12,034 bases of DNA, taken from NCBI GenBank assembly GCA_022564085.1, contig JADFMC010000019.1, forward strand, positions 1 to 12,034, in the 5' to 3' direction. Positions within the stretch are counted from its first letter, which is position 1. Each line of letters begins with the position of its first letter. The translations under genes were made by a program, and so were the position numbers. Positions 1 to 6,268 of this stretch are shown here, piece by piece. This DNA is from Fidelibacterota bacterium (GTDB taxonomy: Bacteria > Fidelibacterota > Marinisomatia > SCGC-AAA003-L08 > TS1B11). The notes under the pieces are model-generated. The model did not search any database. It was not told the origin of the DNA and was given only the letters and a program-made list of their open reading frames with translations.

Positions 1-513
1 CCAGAGGGAGAAGATCATATTGTCGGTCAAATCCCCGGCCAAGCCGAAGCCCAGCAACAGTTCCGATTGAACCGGTTTAAAATTGAGGATGGCAACCTGG
101 TTATAGGTCAGGCTGACGCCGGCGCTGAACCCGGCAAGCGGTTTGCGGGCCAGGGCAATGGTGGCCTGGGTTTCTTTATACAAGCGATCCCCTGAGCTCC
201 AGACCCCTACGGCGCCCCTCCAGAAACGGTAGCTGCCGCCCAGCGATAGCTGCTGTCCGGCCGCCCAGGATTGGCCGAACGGCACTGTCCGGCCTACGGA
301 GGACCACCAGCGCTGATCCGGCAGCCGGGCGGGAGAATTCAGGGCGGGAGAATGGATACCGTCCAGCGTGGCTAGTGTCGGCCGGAACAGCTCCGCCCCC
401 TCAAAAGCAGCCGGCAGGGGCGCTGCCAGCAGGACGGCTATACCCGCCAGCCACAACTCAACCGGATAACGGCTCAGCGTTCCGCGGAACGATTCGCGGC
501 TACCGGGGCGCAT
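1..513 (-). CDS. Exported beta-barrel-like protein, 3' end cut by window edge
   Basis: The frame stays open from an ATG at 513 to base 1 (171 codons, no stop), so the gene continues outside the window. The start lies 3 bases after the ftsB stop, so it is probably in the same operon; no strong Shine-Dalgarno is seen. The N-terminus is basic, followed by a hydrophobic stretch at about residues 20-36 (LWLAGIAVLLAAPLPAAF) with a likely signal-peptidase site after it. From about residue 90 the chain alternates aromatic/hydrophobic and polar residues in short Gly-rich strands (LSLGGSYRFW, AGVSLTYN, LLLGFGLAGDL), as in outer-membrane beta-barrels of the PorV/PorQ or type IX-associated style. The family cannot be named from the visible half; a periplasmic beta-rich protein is the alternative. 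Confidence 0.72.
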   Translation of the reverse strand, partial: MRPGSRESFRGTLSRYPVELWLAGIAVLLAAPLPAAFEGAELFRPTLATLDGIHSPALNSPARLPDQRWWSSVGRTVPFGQSWAAGQQLSLGGSYRFWRGAVGVWSSGDRLYKETQATIALARKPLAGFSAGVSLTYNQVAILNFKPVQSELLLGFGLAGDLTDNMIFSLW

Positions 514-516
514 GGG

Positions 517-885
517 TTATGGGGTCTGGGCCCGGTTCCCCACAGCAGGCCGATTCTCACTGGGGATCACCCGGAAAACCTTCTCGCCCTTTTTAACCAT
601 TCGGTACCTCTCCCGGGCCAGGCGCTCGATGTACTGCATGTCATTATCCAGACGTGTGCGCACCTGTCGCAGCTCGTGGGAGCGCTCTCTCAAAAGGGCG
701 ATTTCCACCTCCAGGCGCACTTGTTCCCGTTGCAGCCGCCACAGACGCAGGAGGCCATGCTGGTTAACGGCAAGAAAAAACAGCAGCGCTACCACTACTA
801 CCATCGCCAGCCAACGCTTCAGGCGGCTATCGCCGGTCCGGAACCCCCGATACCGGCCGGGGCGCCTGACAGCCCGGGGGGTCAT
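517..885 (-). CDS. ftsB: Septum formation initiator, FtsB/DivIC-like
   Basis: A 122-residue bitopic membrane protein. It has a basic cytoplasmic N-terminus (1-25), one transmembrane helix (about 25-40), a charged heptad-rich coiled coil (about 44-83), and the typical FtsB/DivIC tail YIERLARERYRMVKKGEKVF at about 85-104. In known bacteria FtsB/DivIC pairs with FtsL and FtsQ/DivIB in the divisome and helps activate septal peptidoglycan synthesis; that role is family knowledge, not shown here. The ATG (885-883) overlaps the eno stop as ATGA, which suggests translational coupling. Adjacency of eno and ftsB is also known in gammaproteobacteria such as Pseudomonas, which supports the call. The length is slightly above the usual ~95-110 because of the longer N-terminus and C-terminal tail. 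Confidence 0.88.
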   Translation of the reverse strand: MTPRAVRRPGRYRGFRTGDSRLKRWLAMVVVVALLFFLAVNQHGLLRLWRLQREQVRLEVEIALLRERSHELRQVRTRLDNDMQYIERLARERYRMVKKGEKVFRVIPSENRPAVGNRAQTP

Positions 886-2192
886 GACGCGGCGCCTCCG
901 GAGCCCGACATGGGAAATACCTCCAGTCCGGGGAAGCGGGCTGCCGGGCCCAGTGATTCTTCGATGCGCAATAGCTGATTGTACTTGGCGATCCGCTCAC
1001 TGCGGCTGGCGGAGCCGGTCTTGATCTGACCCCCACCAGTGGCGACAGCCAGATCGGCGATGGACACATCTTCGGTTTCGCCCGAGCGGTGGGAGATGAC
1101 AACCCCAAAACCGGCCTCCCGGGCCAGGTCGATGGTCTGCAGGGTCTCGGTGACGGTACCGATCTGGTTGAGTTTGATCAGGATGGCATTCATGCTGCCT
1201 TCGTCGATGGCCCGCTGCAACCGCTGGGGATTGGTGACGGTCAGATCGTCCCCCACGATCTGGATCCGTTGGCCCAGCCGCTGTTGCAACGAGCGCCAGT
1301 GGTCCCAGTCATCCTCTGCCAGGCCGTCCTCGATGGAGATAATGGGATACTTGTTCACCAGATCCTCATACAGGGCTATCATTTCATCGCCATCCAGGAC
1401 CCGGTGCTCCGAAGCCAGGGTATACTTGCCAGTTTTAGGATCATAGAACTCGCTGGCGGCGGGATCCAGGGCCAGGTAGACCTGCTGCCCCAGCCGGTAA
1501 CCGGTGTGCTCCACCGCTTCGAGGATGACTTCAATCGCTTCCTCATTGGAGCGCAGGTCGGGCGCAAAGCCGCCTTCATCGCCCACAGCCGTAACCAATC
1601 CCCGGGCCTTGAGCACCGCCTTCAATCGGTGGAATGTTTCCACGCCCATCTGCAACGCTTCGGCAAACGAGCCGGCCCCCACCGGGAAGATCATGAACTC
1701 CTGGATATCCACGCTGTTATCGGCGTGCGAGCCACCGTTGAGGATATTCATCATGGGGATCGGCAGGGTGTATTGCGGTTGCTCCCCCTTGAGATGGGCA
1801 TACAGCGGTTTACCTGAGGCGGCCGCCGCGGCATGGGCCACCGCCAGCGAGATCCCCAGGATGGCATTGGCCCCCAGACGGGCCTTGTTGGGCGTGCCGT
1901 CCAGCTCGATCAGCGCCTGGTCCAGCCCGGCTTGATCCAGGGCCTCACGACCGATGGCCGCCTGGGCCAGCTCACCGTTAACGTGGGCCACGGCTTGGCG
2001 CACCCCCTTGCCCAGGTAACGCTGTGGATCGCCGTCCCGCAATTCCACCGCTTCGTGTTCGCCGGTGGAGGCGCCGGAAGGCACCATGGCCCGGCCCATA
2101 CTGCCGTCTTCCAGGTGGACTTCCACTTCGACTGTGGGATTGCCCCGGGAATCGAGCAGTTCCCGGCCGTGAATGGTGGTGATTGTGGGCAC
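882..2192 (-). CDS. eno: Enolase (phosphopyruvate hydratase)
   Basis: Converts 2-phosphoglycerate to phosphoenolpyruvate in cytosolic glycolysis/gluconeogenesis. The 436-residue product matches the usual ~430. The N-terminal domain starts at ITTIHGRELLDSRGNPTVEV, with the PSGASTGEHEAVELRDGD loop after it. Expected active-site residues are present: E206 in GDEGGFAP, Mg ligands D243 (LALDPA), E288 (SIEDG) and D315 (VGDD), K340 in the signature LIKLNQIGTVTE, H368 in SHRSGE, and K391 in GQIKTG. The start chosen is the GTG at 2192-2190, giving (M)PTITTI as in other enolases. The frame is open upstream to 2420, but that extension resembles no enolase and runs into the preceding gene. A TATATT at 2225-2230 (minus strand) could be a -10 box of a private promoter; this is weak. 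The stop overlaps ftsB. Confidence 0.98.
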   Translation of the reverse strand: MPTITTIHGRELLDSRGNPTVEVEVHLEDGSMGRAMVPSGASTGEHEAVELRDGDPQRYLGKGVRQAVAHVNGELAQAAIGREALDQAGLDQALIELDGTPNKARLGANAILGISLAVAHAAAAASGKPLYAHLKGEQPQYTLPIPMMNILNGGSHADNSVDIQEFMIFPVGAGSFAEALQMGVETFHRLKAVLKARGLVTAVGDEGGFAPDLRSNEEAIEVILEAVEHTGYRLGQQVYLALDPAASEFYDPKTGKYTLASEHRVLDGDEMIALYEDLVNKYPIISIEDGLAEDDWDHWRSLQQRLGQRIQIVGDDLTVTNPQRLQRAIDEGSMNAILIKLNQIGTVTETLQTIDLAREAGFGVVISHRSGETEDVSIADLAVATGGGQIKTGSASRSERIAKYNQLLRIEESLGPAARFPGLEVFPMSGSGGAAS

Positions 2193-2270
2193 GTATCTCT
2201 CGTATGATTGGAATTTAAGGTGGGAATATAACCATTGAACGGCTGGTTCCCTACTCCATTGCAGAAATTT

Positions 2271-2295
2271 GGCTGCCGGCTGGTGGCCGGCAGTC
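2271..2295 (-). terminator. Hairpin after the Reeler-like gene, possible terminator or attenuator
   Basis: The inverted repeat CTGCCGGC (2273-2280) / GCCGGCAG (2286-2293) has a 5-base loop and extends by a G-U and a G-C pair. It lies 16-40 bases past the stop of the gene ending at 2311 and upstream of eno. On the minus strand the stem is followed by CCAAATTTCTG, not a clear U-run, so it may be a weak or factor-dependent terminator or an RNA-processing hairpin that separates eno expression from the upstream genes. Confidence 0.35.
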
Positions 2296-2310
2296 TCCAA
2301 GGATGGCGGG

Positions 2311-2901
2311 TCAGTCAGGCGGTAATAGGCCTCGGGTGGTATCGACCCTGGTATAAATAAAATCTCCCCACGGTTTTTTGTTGAAATTGGCGGCGTTGCC
2401 GGCGGTGTAGAATATAACATCGCCCACCTGGCGCTCCGGAGCCGTCCAGGCCAGTTTCCAGCTCACCGGCCCATCCTTGGTGCCCATATAGCTGCCCTCG
2501 GCGGTATGTTCTATATACTGCCGCCTTGAACTGTCGGGCCTGGTGACGGTTAGAAGATGGGTGAGATTTTCGTCAACCAAACTGATTTCTCCCGCCGGTT
2601 GGTGCTTATCTGTCAGCGCGGTCAGCTGGAAGCCCCAGCGCTTCTGCCCCGGTTTGGCCAGGGACACCGTCAACAGGTAGCGCCGGCCGGGTTGGTAGAC
2701 CGGCGGCACCCCGTGTAGGGAGATGATGCCGTCACCGCTGTTCAGCTCGTATTGGGCGTGGCAATCGACTACCCGGCAGCTGGTCTCGCCCGGCGCGTTG
2801 GTGTATTCGGGCTTAGAGCCCTTCCCATAGCGGAAAGCCATGGCCGCACTCGCTATAGCCAGCAGAATAATGAGCCGGATCCTGGGCGGCTTTCTGGACA
2901 T
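2311..2901 (-). CDS. Exported Reeler/choice-of-anchor V-like protein with CX4CH motif
   Basis: A 196-residue protein with a basic N-terminus and hydrophobic segment (about 9-22, IRLIILLAIASAAMAF), so probably exported. It then follows the pattern of the Reeler / choice-of-anchor V domain: an APG...C...CH opening (APGETSCRVVDCH, 36-48), PGRRYLLTVSL, WGFQLTAL, YIEHTAEG, SWKLAWTAP and GDVIFYTAGNAANF. Family members usually open with CXXCH, a possible haem c site; here the spacing is CX4CH (C42, C47, H48). No C-terminal sorting or anchor segment follows. It lies 24 bases after the TPR gene and upstream of eno, in the same direction. Its role is unknown; a periplasmic or surface haem- or metal-binding protein is possible. 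The domain assignment is from pattern recognition and moderately sure. Confidence 0.75.
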   Translation of the reverse strand: MSRKPPRIRLIILLAIASAAMAFRYGKGSKPEYTNAPGETSCRVVDCHAQYELNSGDGIISLHGVPPVYQPGRRYLLTVSLAKPGQKRWGFQLTALTDKHQPAGEISLVDENLTHLLTVTRPDSSRRQYIEHTAEGSYMGTKDGPVSWKLAWTAPERQVGDVIFYTAGNAANFNKKPWGDFIYTRVDTTRGLLPPD

Positions 2902-2925
2902 TGCTATTGATAATGCCGACAGTCG

Positions 2926-4011
2926 TTACTGGAGCATCTGCTCTACGGAACGTTGCACGGTGTCCAGGATCTTTTTGGTCTTTTGGATCTCTCTGATGGC
3001 CAGATCGGCGGCCGCGTCATCGGGGTCGAGCGCTAGAGTGTTATCCATGAAGTATAAGGCCTCCGAGTATGCGCCCTGCGCTTGCTTGAATAACTCCATG
3101 GCAATCGCCAACTGTTCGTTATCGATAGGAATGGCGCTGACTACCTCGCGGTAGATGTCCTGGCCTTTCCTCAGAGCGTCGTTGGCAATATTGGAATAGA
3201 CCGCCCCGATGTTGAAATAAGTGTTCGGGTCCCGGGGAGAGTTCTTCTGGGTCTCCTCCAGAATCTCCAGGGCGGCCTGCAGGTCCCCCAGCTCTATATA
3301 GAGCGAGGTGAGGCGCTGCATGATAAGTATATTTTCAGGATCGTTCTTCTGGGCCCGCTGGTAATACTTGACCGCTTCAACCGTCTCACCGGCCTGCAAC
3401 GCCCGCTCCCCGGCCAACAGCAGCACTTGCCCGTCGTCGGGATCCATTTCGAGGGCCTTGTCCAGGGCAGCACTTTCACCGGCTTCATCCCCCAGTTGGC
3501 GGTAGCAGAGCACCAGGCTGGCGTAGGCCGGGGCTTGGTCCGGCCAGATCAGGATAGCGGTCTCGAAATGATCCTTGGCTGCCAGTAGTCCCTGCCGCTG
3601 GTTATCATCCAACGACTGCCCTTCTAGCTGGCTGATAATCTTATTGAAGAGATTGGCCCCTCGCTGGTATTCCTCCTGCCATTGCACTTGACGGATATTT
3701 TCCACCAGTTCCGCAATAGGATGGCCCTGGTAATTCTGGGTGGGATTGCGCCGCAGGGCTTCATCCAGCATCTCATTCATTTCCTCGTAGCGTTGCTGCC
3801 GAACGTACACCTGGGAAGCCAGGAGGTAAGGAATCAGCGCATTGCTGGCGTCAGCCGGAACTTCCAGCGCCTGCAAGAAGAACTTTTCCGCCGCTTCCAG
3901 GTCGCCTTGCTGCACGTACAATTTAGCTGATACGAATTCCTGGCTCTCGCAAACCAGACCGGCCAAGGCGATTATAACTCCTAGCGATGCGATCTTAATA
4001 ATCTTTCTCAC
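2926..4011 (-). CDS. Exported TPR-repeat protein, probable lipoprotein
   Basis: 361 residues. An N-terminal hydrophobic segment (about 4-20) ends at Cys21 (ALAGLVC). This looks like a lipoprotein signal, but -1 Val is unusual, so the lipid anchor is likely rather than certain. The mature chain is almost wholly helical, with TPR-like repeats: GDLEAAEKFFLQALE (36-50), the segment ending MNEMLDEALRRNP, APAYASLVLCYRQLGDEAGE with ALDKALEMDPDD, AVKYYQRAQKNDPEN, AALEILEETQKNSPRDPNTY, and a last unit SEALYFMDNTLALDPDD. TPRs act as protein-docking scaffolds, and a periplasmic assembly role is plausible; partners are unknown. The start is GTG, supported by an AAGGAA Shine-Dalgarno six bases upstream. 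It follows the pfkB-type gene by 82 bases. Confidence 0.85.
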   Translation of the reverse strand: MRKIIKIASLGVIIALAGLVCESQEFVSAKLYVQQGDLEAAEKFFLQALEVPADASNALIPYLLASQVYVRQQRYEEMNEMLDEALRRNPTQNYQGHPIAELVENIRQVQWQEEYQRGANLFNKIISQLEGQSLDDNQRQGLLAAKDHFETAILIWPDQAPAYASLVLCYRQLGDEAGESAALDKALEMDPDDGQVLLLAGERALQAGETVEAVKYYQRAQKNDPENILIMQRLTSLYIELGDLQAALEILEETQKNSPRDPNTYFNIGAVYSNIANDALRKGQDIYREVVSAIPIDNEQLAIAMELFKQAQGAYSEALYFMDNTLALDPDDAAADLAIREIQKTKKILDTVQRSVEQMLQ

Positions 4012-4017
4012 AATCAG

Positions 4018-4023
4018 TTCCTT
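4018..4023 (-). promoter_or_regulatory. Ribosome binding site of the TPR gene
   Basis: On the minus strand, AAGGAA is followed by six bases and then the GTG at 4011-4009. It is the clearest Shine-Dalgarno in the window and fixes a non-ATG start. Upstream, TTGACC (4058-4063) and AAAATA (4033-4038), 19 bases apart, plus the 10-bp palindrome AATAATTATT at 4027-4036, could form a weak promoter; that part is speculative. Confidence 0.55.
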
Positions 4024-4093
4024 ACGAATAATTATTTTCGGGACGGTAAATCCAACCGGTCAATTTAACGTCACTGACAGCGGGAGTGAAACA

Positions 4094-4990
4094 CTAGTCC
4101 CGGCGGCCGGCGATCTTGTCGGCCCGCTGCTCGATCCCGGCCGTTGTGGCCGCCAGCAACCCCTCCAGCCCAAAGCCTTCCACGGTGAAGGAGGCGGTAG
4201 CCGCTGCCACGATCACCGCCCGGTCCAGCTCGGCCATTCCGTGGCGGGCCAGGTGCCCGACCAGGCCGCCGGCAAAACTGTCGCCTGCGCCGGTGGGGTC
4301 GACCACTGTCACATCCGGGAAGATCGGCACATGCCTGCGACTGTCTCCAGCGGCCAACAGCGCTCCCTCCCGGCCCCGCTTGATGATCACCGTGGCAGGG
4401 CCAGCATCCAGGAGATCCCTGGCAGCGGAATCCAGGTCATCGTGGCCGGTCAATTGGGCGGCCTCTTCATCGTTTATCAGGAAAATATCCGTCTTGGCCA
4501 GCACCTCCTGCAGCTGCTGCGGGTAACGATCAATCCACAGGTTCATGGTGTCACTGATTACGGTGGGAGCGCCGGCCATTTCCCGGCATACCGCCAGCTG
4601 CAGGCTGGGCTGGATATTACCCAAATAGACGATGCCGGATTGCCGGTTGATGGGATTGATGCGAGGTTGGAAGCTCTCGAAAACGCCCAGCTCGGTGAAC
4701 AGGGTTTCCCTGGTGCTAAAGTCGCTGGAATAGCGCCCGCCCCAGCGAAAGGTGCGACCTTCAACCTGCTGCACGTCGCTCACGTCCACGTTACGCTCCC
4801 GGAACAGGCGCCAGCCGGCCTCGGGGTAGTCGCTGCCTACCACCCCCACCAGCCGCACCGGCGCGAACAGTGAGGCCGCCACAGCAAAAAAGGTGGCCGA
4901 GCCACCCAGGATGTCTGTCTGCTGGTGTTCGTCGGTCTCCAGGGTATCTAAGGCAATTGAGCCGACAGCCAGCGTAGATTTGACTTTCAC
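4094..4990 (-). CDS. PfkB/ribokinase-family carbohydrate kinase
   Basis: 298 residues, the normal size for the family. An N-terminal strand with substrate Asp (VGSIALDTL, D15) is followed by the GG hinge (GGSATFFAVAAS, 29-40), the NxxE motif that helps bind Mg/phosphate (NDEE, 173-176), and the C-terminal signature DPTGAGDSFAGG (231-242), whose D237 is the expected catalytic base. It should phosphorylate a sugar, nucleoside or related alcohol with ATP in the cytosol. The substrate cannot be told from sequence; the insert FRWGGRYSSDF (81-91) recalls the ribokinase-like group with unassigned or nucleoside substrates rather than phosphofructokinase. The GTG at 4990 heads the minus-strand unit and has a plausible promoter just upstream but no clear Shine-Dalgarno. 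The TPR gene follows by 82 bases. Confidence 0.93.
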   Translation of the reverse strand: MKVKSTLAVGSIALDTLETDEHQQTDILGGSATFFAVAASLFAPVRLVGVVGSDYPEAGWRLFRERNVDVSDVQQVEGRTFRWGGRYSSDFSTRETLFTELGVFESFQPRINPINRQSGIVYLGNIQPSLQLAVCREMAGAPTVISDTMNLWIDRYPQQLQEVLAKTDIFLINDEEAAQLTGHDDLDSAARDLLDAGPATVIIKRGREGALLAAGDSRRHVPIFPDVTVVDPTGAGDSFAGGLVGHLARHGMAELDRAVIVAAATASFTVEGFGLEGLLAATTAGIEQRADKIAGRRD

Positions 4991-4998
4991 AACGGGCC

Positions 4999-5027
4999 AT
5001 TTTATGACGGGCAGCCGCGAAATGCAA
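4999..5027 (-). promoter_or_regulatory. Candidate promoter of the PfkB-family operon
   Basis: On the minus strand TTGCAT (5022-5027) and TAAAAT (4999-5004) are separated by exactly 17 bases; the -10 matches the sigma-70 consensus at 5 of 6 positions and the -35 at 3 of 6. The expected transcript start, near 4992, is only a base or two from the GTG at 4990, so the mRNA would be nearly leaderless, consistent with the absent Shine-Dalgarno. Proposed from motif and position only. Confidence 0.35.
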
Positions 5028-5049
5028 GTTTGAATGGATCGGATTGGGG

Positions 5050-5055
5050 GATAAT
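5050..5055 (+). promoter_or_regulatory. Candidate -10 element of the Nudix gene
   Basis: GATAAT lies 8-13 bases before the GTG at 5063 on the plus strand, in the divergent gap. The -35 would fall around 5028-5034 (GTTTGAA) with a short spacer, so the match is poor. If real, transcription starts close to 5062 and a TTG start at 5030 is ruled out. Confidence 0.25.
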
Positions 5056-5062
5056 TTGCATT

Positions 5063-5578
5063 GTGGGGTACTTGGAATACTGTTCTAATTGCGGAGCCCG
5101 CAATGAATTACGGGCAATGGACGGCCGTAAACGGATGGTCTGTCCCAGTTGCGAGACCGTGCATTATGATAATCCCCGGCCGGCCGCCACCATCCTGCTC
5201 GTCCATGATCAGAAATTGTTGCTGGTAAAGCGGGCCGAGCCACCGGCGGTGGGTCAATGGTGTCTGCCGGGGGGCTACATGGAGGTGGGCGAAAGTGCGG
5301 AGGATGCGGCCCGCCGGGAACTCAGTGAGGAGACCGGCCTGAGCTGCGGCGACCTGAAGTTCCTAGCCTTCTGTTCCCGGCCTGGTGGCCTGCGTGGAGA
5401 TATACTTATATTTTCCTTCATCGCCCGGAAGTTCTCGGGCCAGCTGATCGCCGGGGACGACGCCAGTGACGCCCGCTTTTTCCCCTTGGATCAACTACCC
5501 CCGGTGGCTTTTCTCTGCCACCAGGAAATGATCGAGCGATTGCCGCAGCTCGAAGCTGAGCCGCAGCAGCCCTCGTAA
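5063..5578 (+). CDS. Nudix hydrolase with N-terminal zinc ribbon
   Basis: About 171 residues from the GTG at 5063. A four-Cys zinc ribbon at the N-terminus (C7-x2-C10, C27-x2-C30, ending CETVHYDNPRP) is the type seen in NudC-like and related Nudix enzymes. A Nudix fold follows, with a perfect Nudix box GX5EX7REUXEEXGU at 71-93 (G71, E77, R85-E86, E89-E90, G92). These enzymes hydrolyse nucleoside diphosphates linked to another group, such as NADH or ADP-ribose, with Mg2+; the substrate here is unknown. The start is uncertain: TTG 5030, GTG 5063 and TTG 5072 are in frame. Relatives usually begin a few residues before the first Cys, which favours 5063 or 5072. It is transcribed divergently from the PfkB-type gene. 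Confidence 0.9.
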   Translation: MGYLEYCSNCGARNELRAMDGRKRMVCPSCETVHYDNPRPAATILLVHDQKLLLVKRAEPPAVGQWCLPGGYMEVGESAEDAARRELSEETGLSCGDLKFLAFCSRPGGLRGDILIFSFIARKFSGQLIAGDDASDARFFPLDQLPPVAFLCHQEMIERLPQLEAEPQQPS

Positions 5579-5634
5579 ACCACCAGCCGGCGATATTGCT
5601 GGAAGCAACCTATGGGCCGGACTAATTTTCCGCC

Positions 5635-6069
5635 ATGAAGATTCTGGTGCTCCAGGGACCCAATCTGAACCTGCTGGGTTTGGCTTCCCGGCCAAACGGC
5701 ACGCGGCTGACGCTGGACAAGCTCAACCGGGACTTGCGCCGCCGAGCCCGGGAATTGGAGGTGCAGCTGGCCATCCACCAGCTCCAGAGCCAGGCCAAGG
5801 CCTCACGGCTACTGCAGCGCCAACGTAATCTGGCAGTGGGCGTACTGCTGATACCGGGCATCTGGGCCTCTACCGGTCACCTGCTGCTGGAAACGCTGCA
5901 GCTGGTTGCCCTGCCGTTGGCAGTGTTTCACCTGGAGCCGGAGCAAGGGCCCTGGCATTACCATGACCGTTCTATCTTTCGGGAAAGGGCACAATTGGAG
6001 GAATTTGGGCCGTTGCCGGACAAATTATGCTCCCTGTTGAGCGATTTTGTGAGCCAGTTAAGGGACTAG
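5635..6069 (+). CDS. AroQ-like (type II dehydroquinase fold) protein lacking catalytic residues
   Basis: 144 residues, the usual AroQ length. It opens with the hallmark MKILVLQGPNLNLLG, and the whole chain can be laid against type II 3-dehydroquinate dehydratase. Compared by eye with the M. tuberculosis enzyme, Asn12 (N10 here) and His101 (H99, VFHL) are kept. Arg19 (A17), Tyr24 (near N21), Asn75 (I73 in LLIPG), His81 (S79) and Glu99 (V97) are lost, and the C-terminal Gly-rich GxGxxGY loop is absent. Normal dehydroquinase activity is therefore unlikely; a binding or regulatory role, or another reaction, is more probable. The frame is intact, arguing against a recent pseudogene. It lies 56 bases after the Nudix gene in the same direction and is probably cotranscribed. 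Residue mapping is manual and approximate near residues 17-24. Confidence 0.78.
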   Translation: MKILVLQGPNLNLLGLASRPNGTRLTLDKLNRDLRRRARELEVQLAIHQLQSQAKASRLLQRQRNLAVGVLLIPGIWASTGHLLLETLQLVALPLAVFHLEPEQGPWHYHDRSIFRERAQLEEFGPLPDKLCSLLSDFVSQLRD

Positions 6070-6109
6070 CAGTGACCCGCATTCAATCGGCTTATGTTGT
6101 GACCGCTCA

Positions 6110-6210
6110 TACCTCACCCCCGTCCTGTGGCCGTCCCGCCTCGCCGTGACCGGCTACGGGCAGGCCTCTCCTTGAGGAGAGGGGCGACACGAAGTGTCTG
6201 GGGTGAGGTA
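6110..6210. repeat. Imperfect palindromic element, MITE/REP-like, possibly a bidirectional terminator
   Basis: The ends are a perfect 11-bp inverted repeat, TACCTCACCCC (6110-6120) and GGGGTGAGGTA (6200-6210). Inside are two more hairpins: CCTCTCC-TTGA-GGAGAGG (6165-6182) and GACAC-GAA-GTGTC (6186-6198). The outermost TA on each side could be a TA target-site duplication, leaving 9-bp CCTCACCCC terminal repeats, as in IS630/Tc1-like MITEs. It is too short to code and fills the gap between two converging units, so it may also end transcription on both strands. The remainder of the 6070-6268 gap shows nothing recognisable. Copy number elsewhere in the genome cannot be known from this window. 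Confidence 0.7.
6165..6182. terminator. Inner hairpin between converging genes
   Basis: A perfect 7-bp stem (CCTCTCC/GGAGAGG) with a TTGA loop, about 95 bases past the AroQ-like stop and about 85 bases past the stop at 6269 on the other strand. The stem is stable but neither side has a U-run, so intrinsic termination is only a possibility. Confidence 0.3.
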
Positions 6211-6268
6211 GCAGACATTTCTAATCTACCCTGATATGATTCAACCCTCTCCCAAAAATTCCTCGACT

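Noticed and set aside
1089..1817. A 242-codon plus-strand frame opposite enolase
   Set aside because: It mirrors enolase codons and contains no motif, signal peptide or ribosome binding site of its own.
2193..2420. 76-residue N-terminal extension of enolase in the same frame
   Set aside because: No enolase carries it, it overlaps the Reeler-like gene, and the conserved (M)PTITTI start fits the GTG at 2192.
3842..4873. A 343-codon open frame on the plus strand
   Set aside because: It lies opposite the PfkB-type gene and the TPR start region. The PfkB signature, GG hinge and NxxE motif are clear on the minus strand, while this frame shows no domain pattern; long antisense frames are common in GC-rich DNA.
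5635..6069. Ordinary 3-dehydroquinate dehydratase (aroQ)
   Set aside because: Only the N-terminal hallmark and one active-site His remain; most catalytic and substrate-binding residues are replaced.
6110..6210. CRISPR repeat or riboswitch
   Set aside because: Only one copy of the palindrome is present with no spacer pattern, and it lies downstream of converging genes rather than in a leader.
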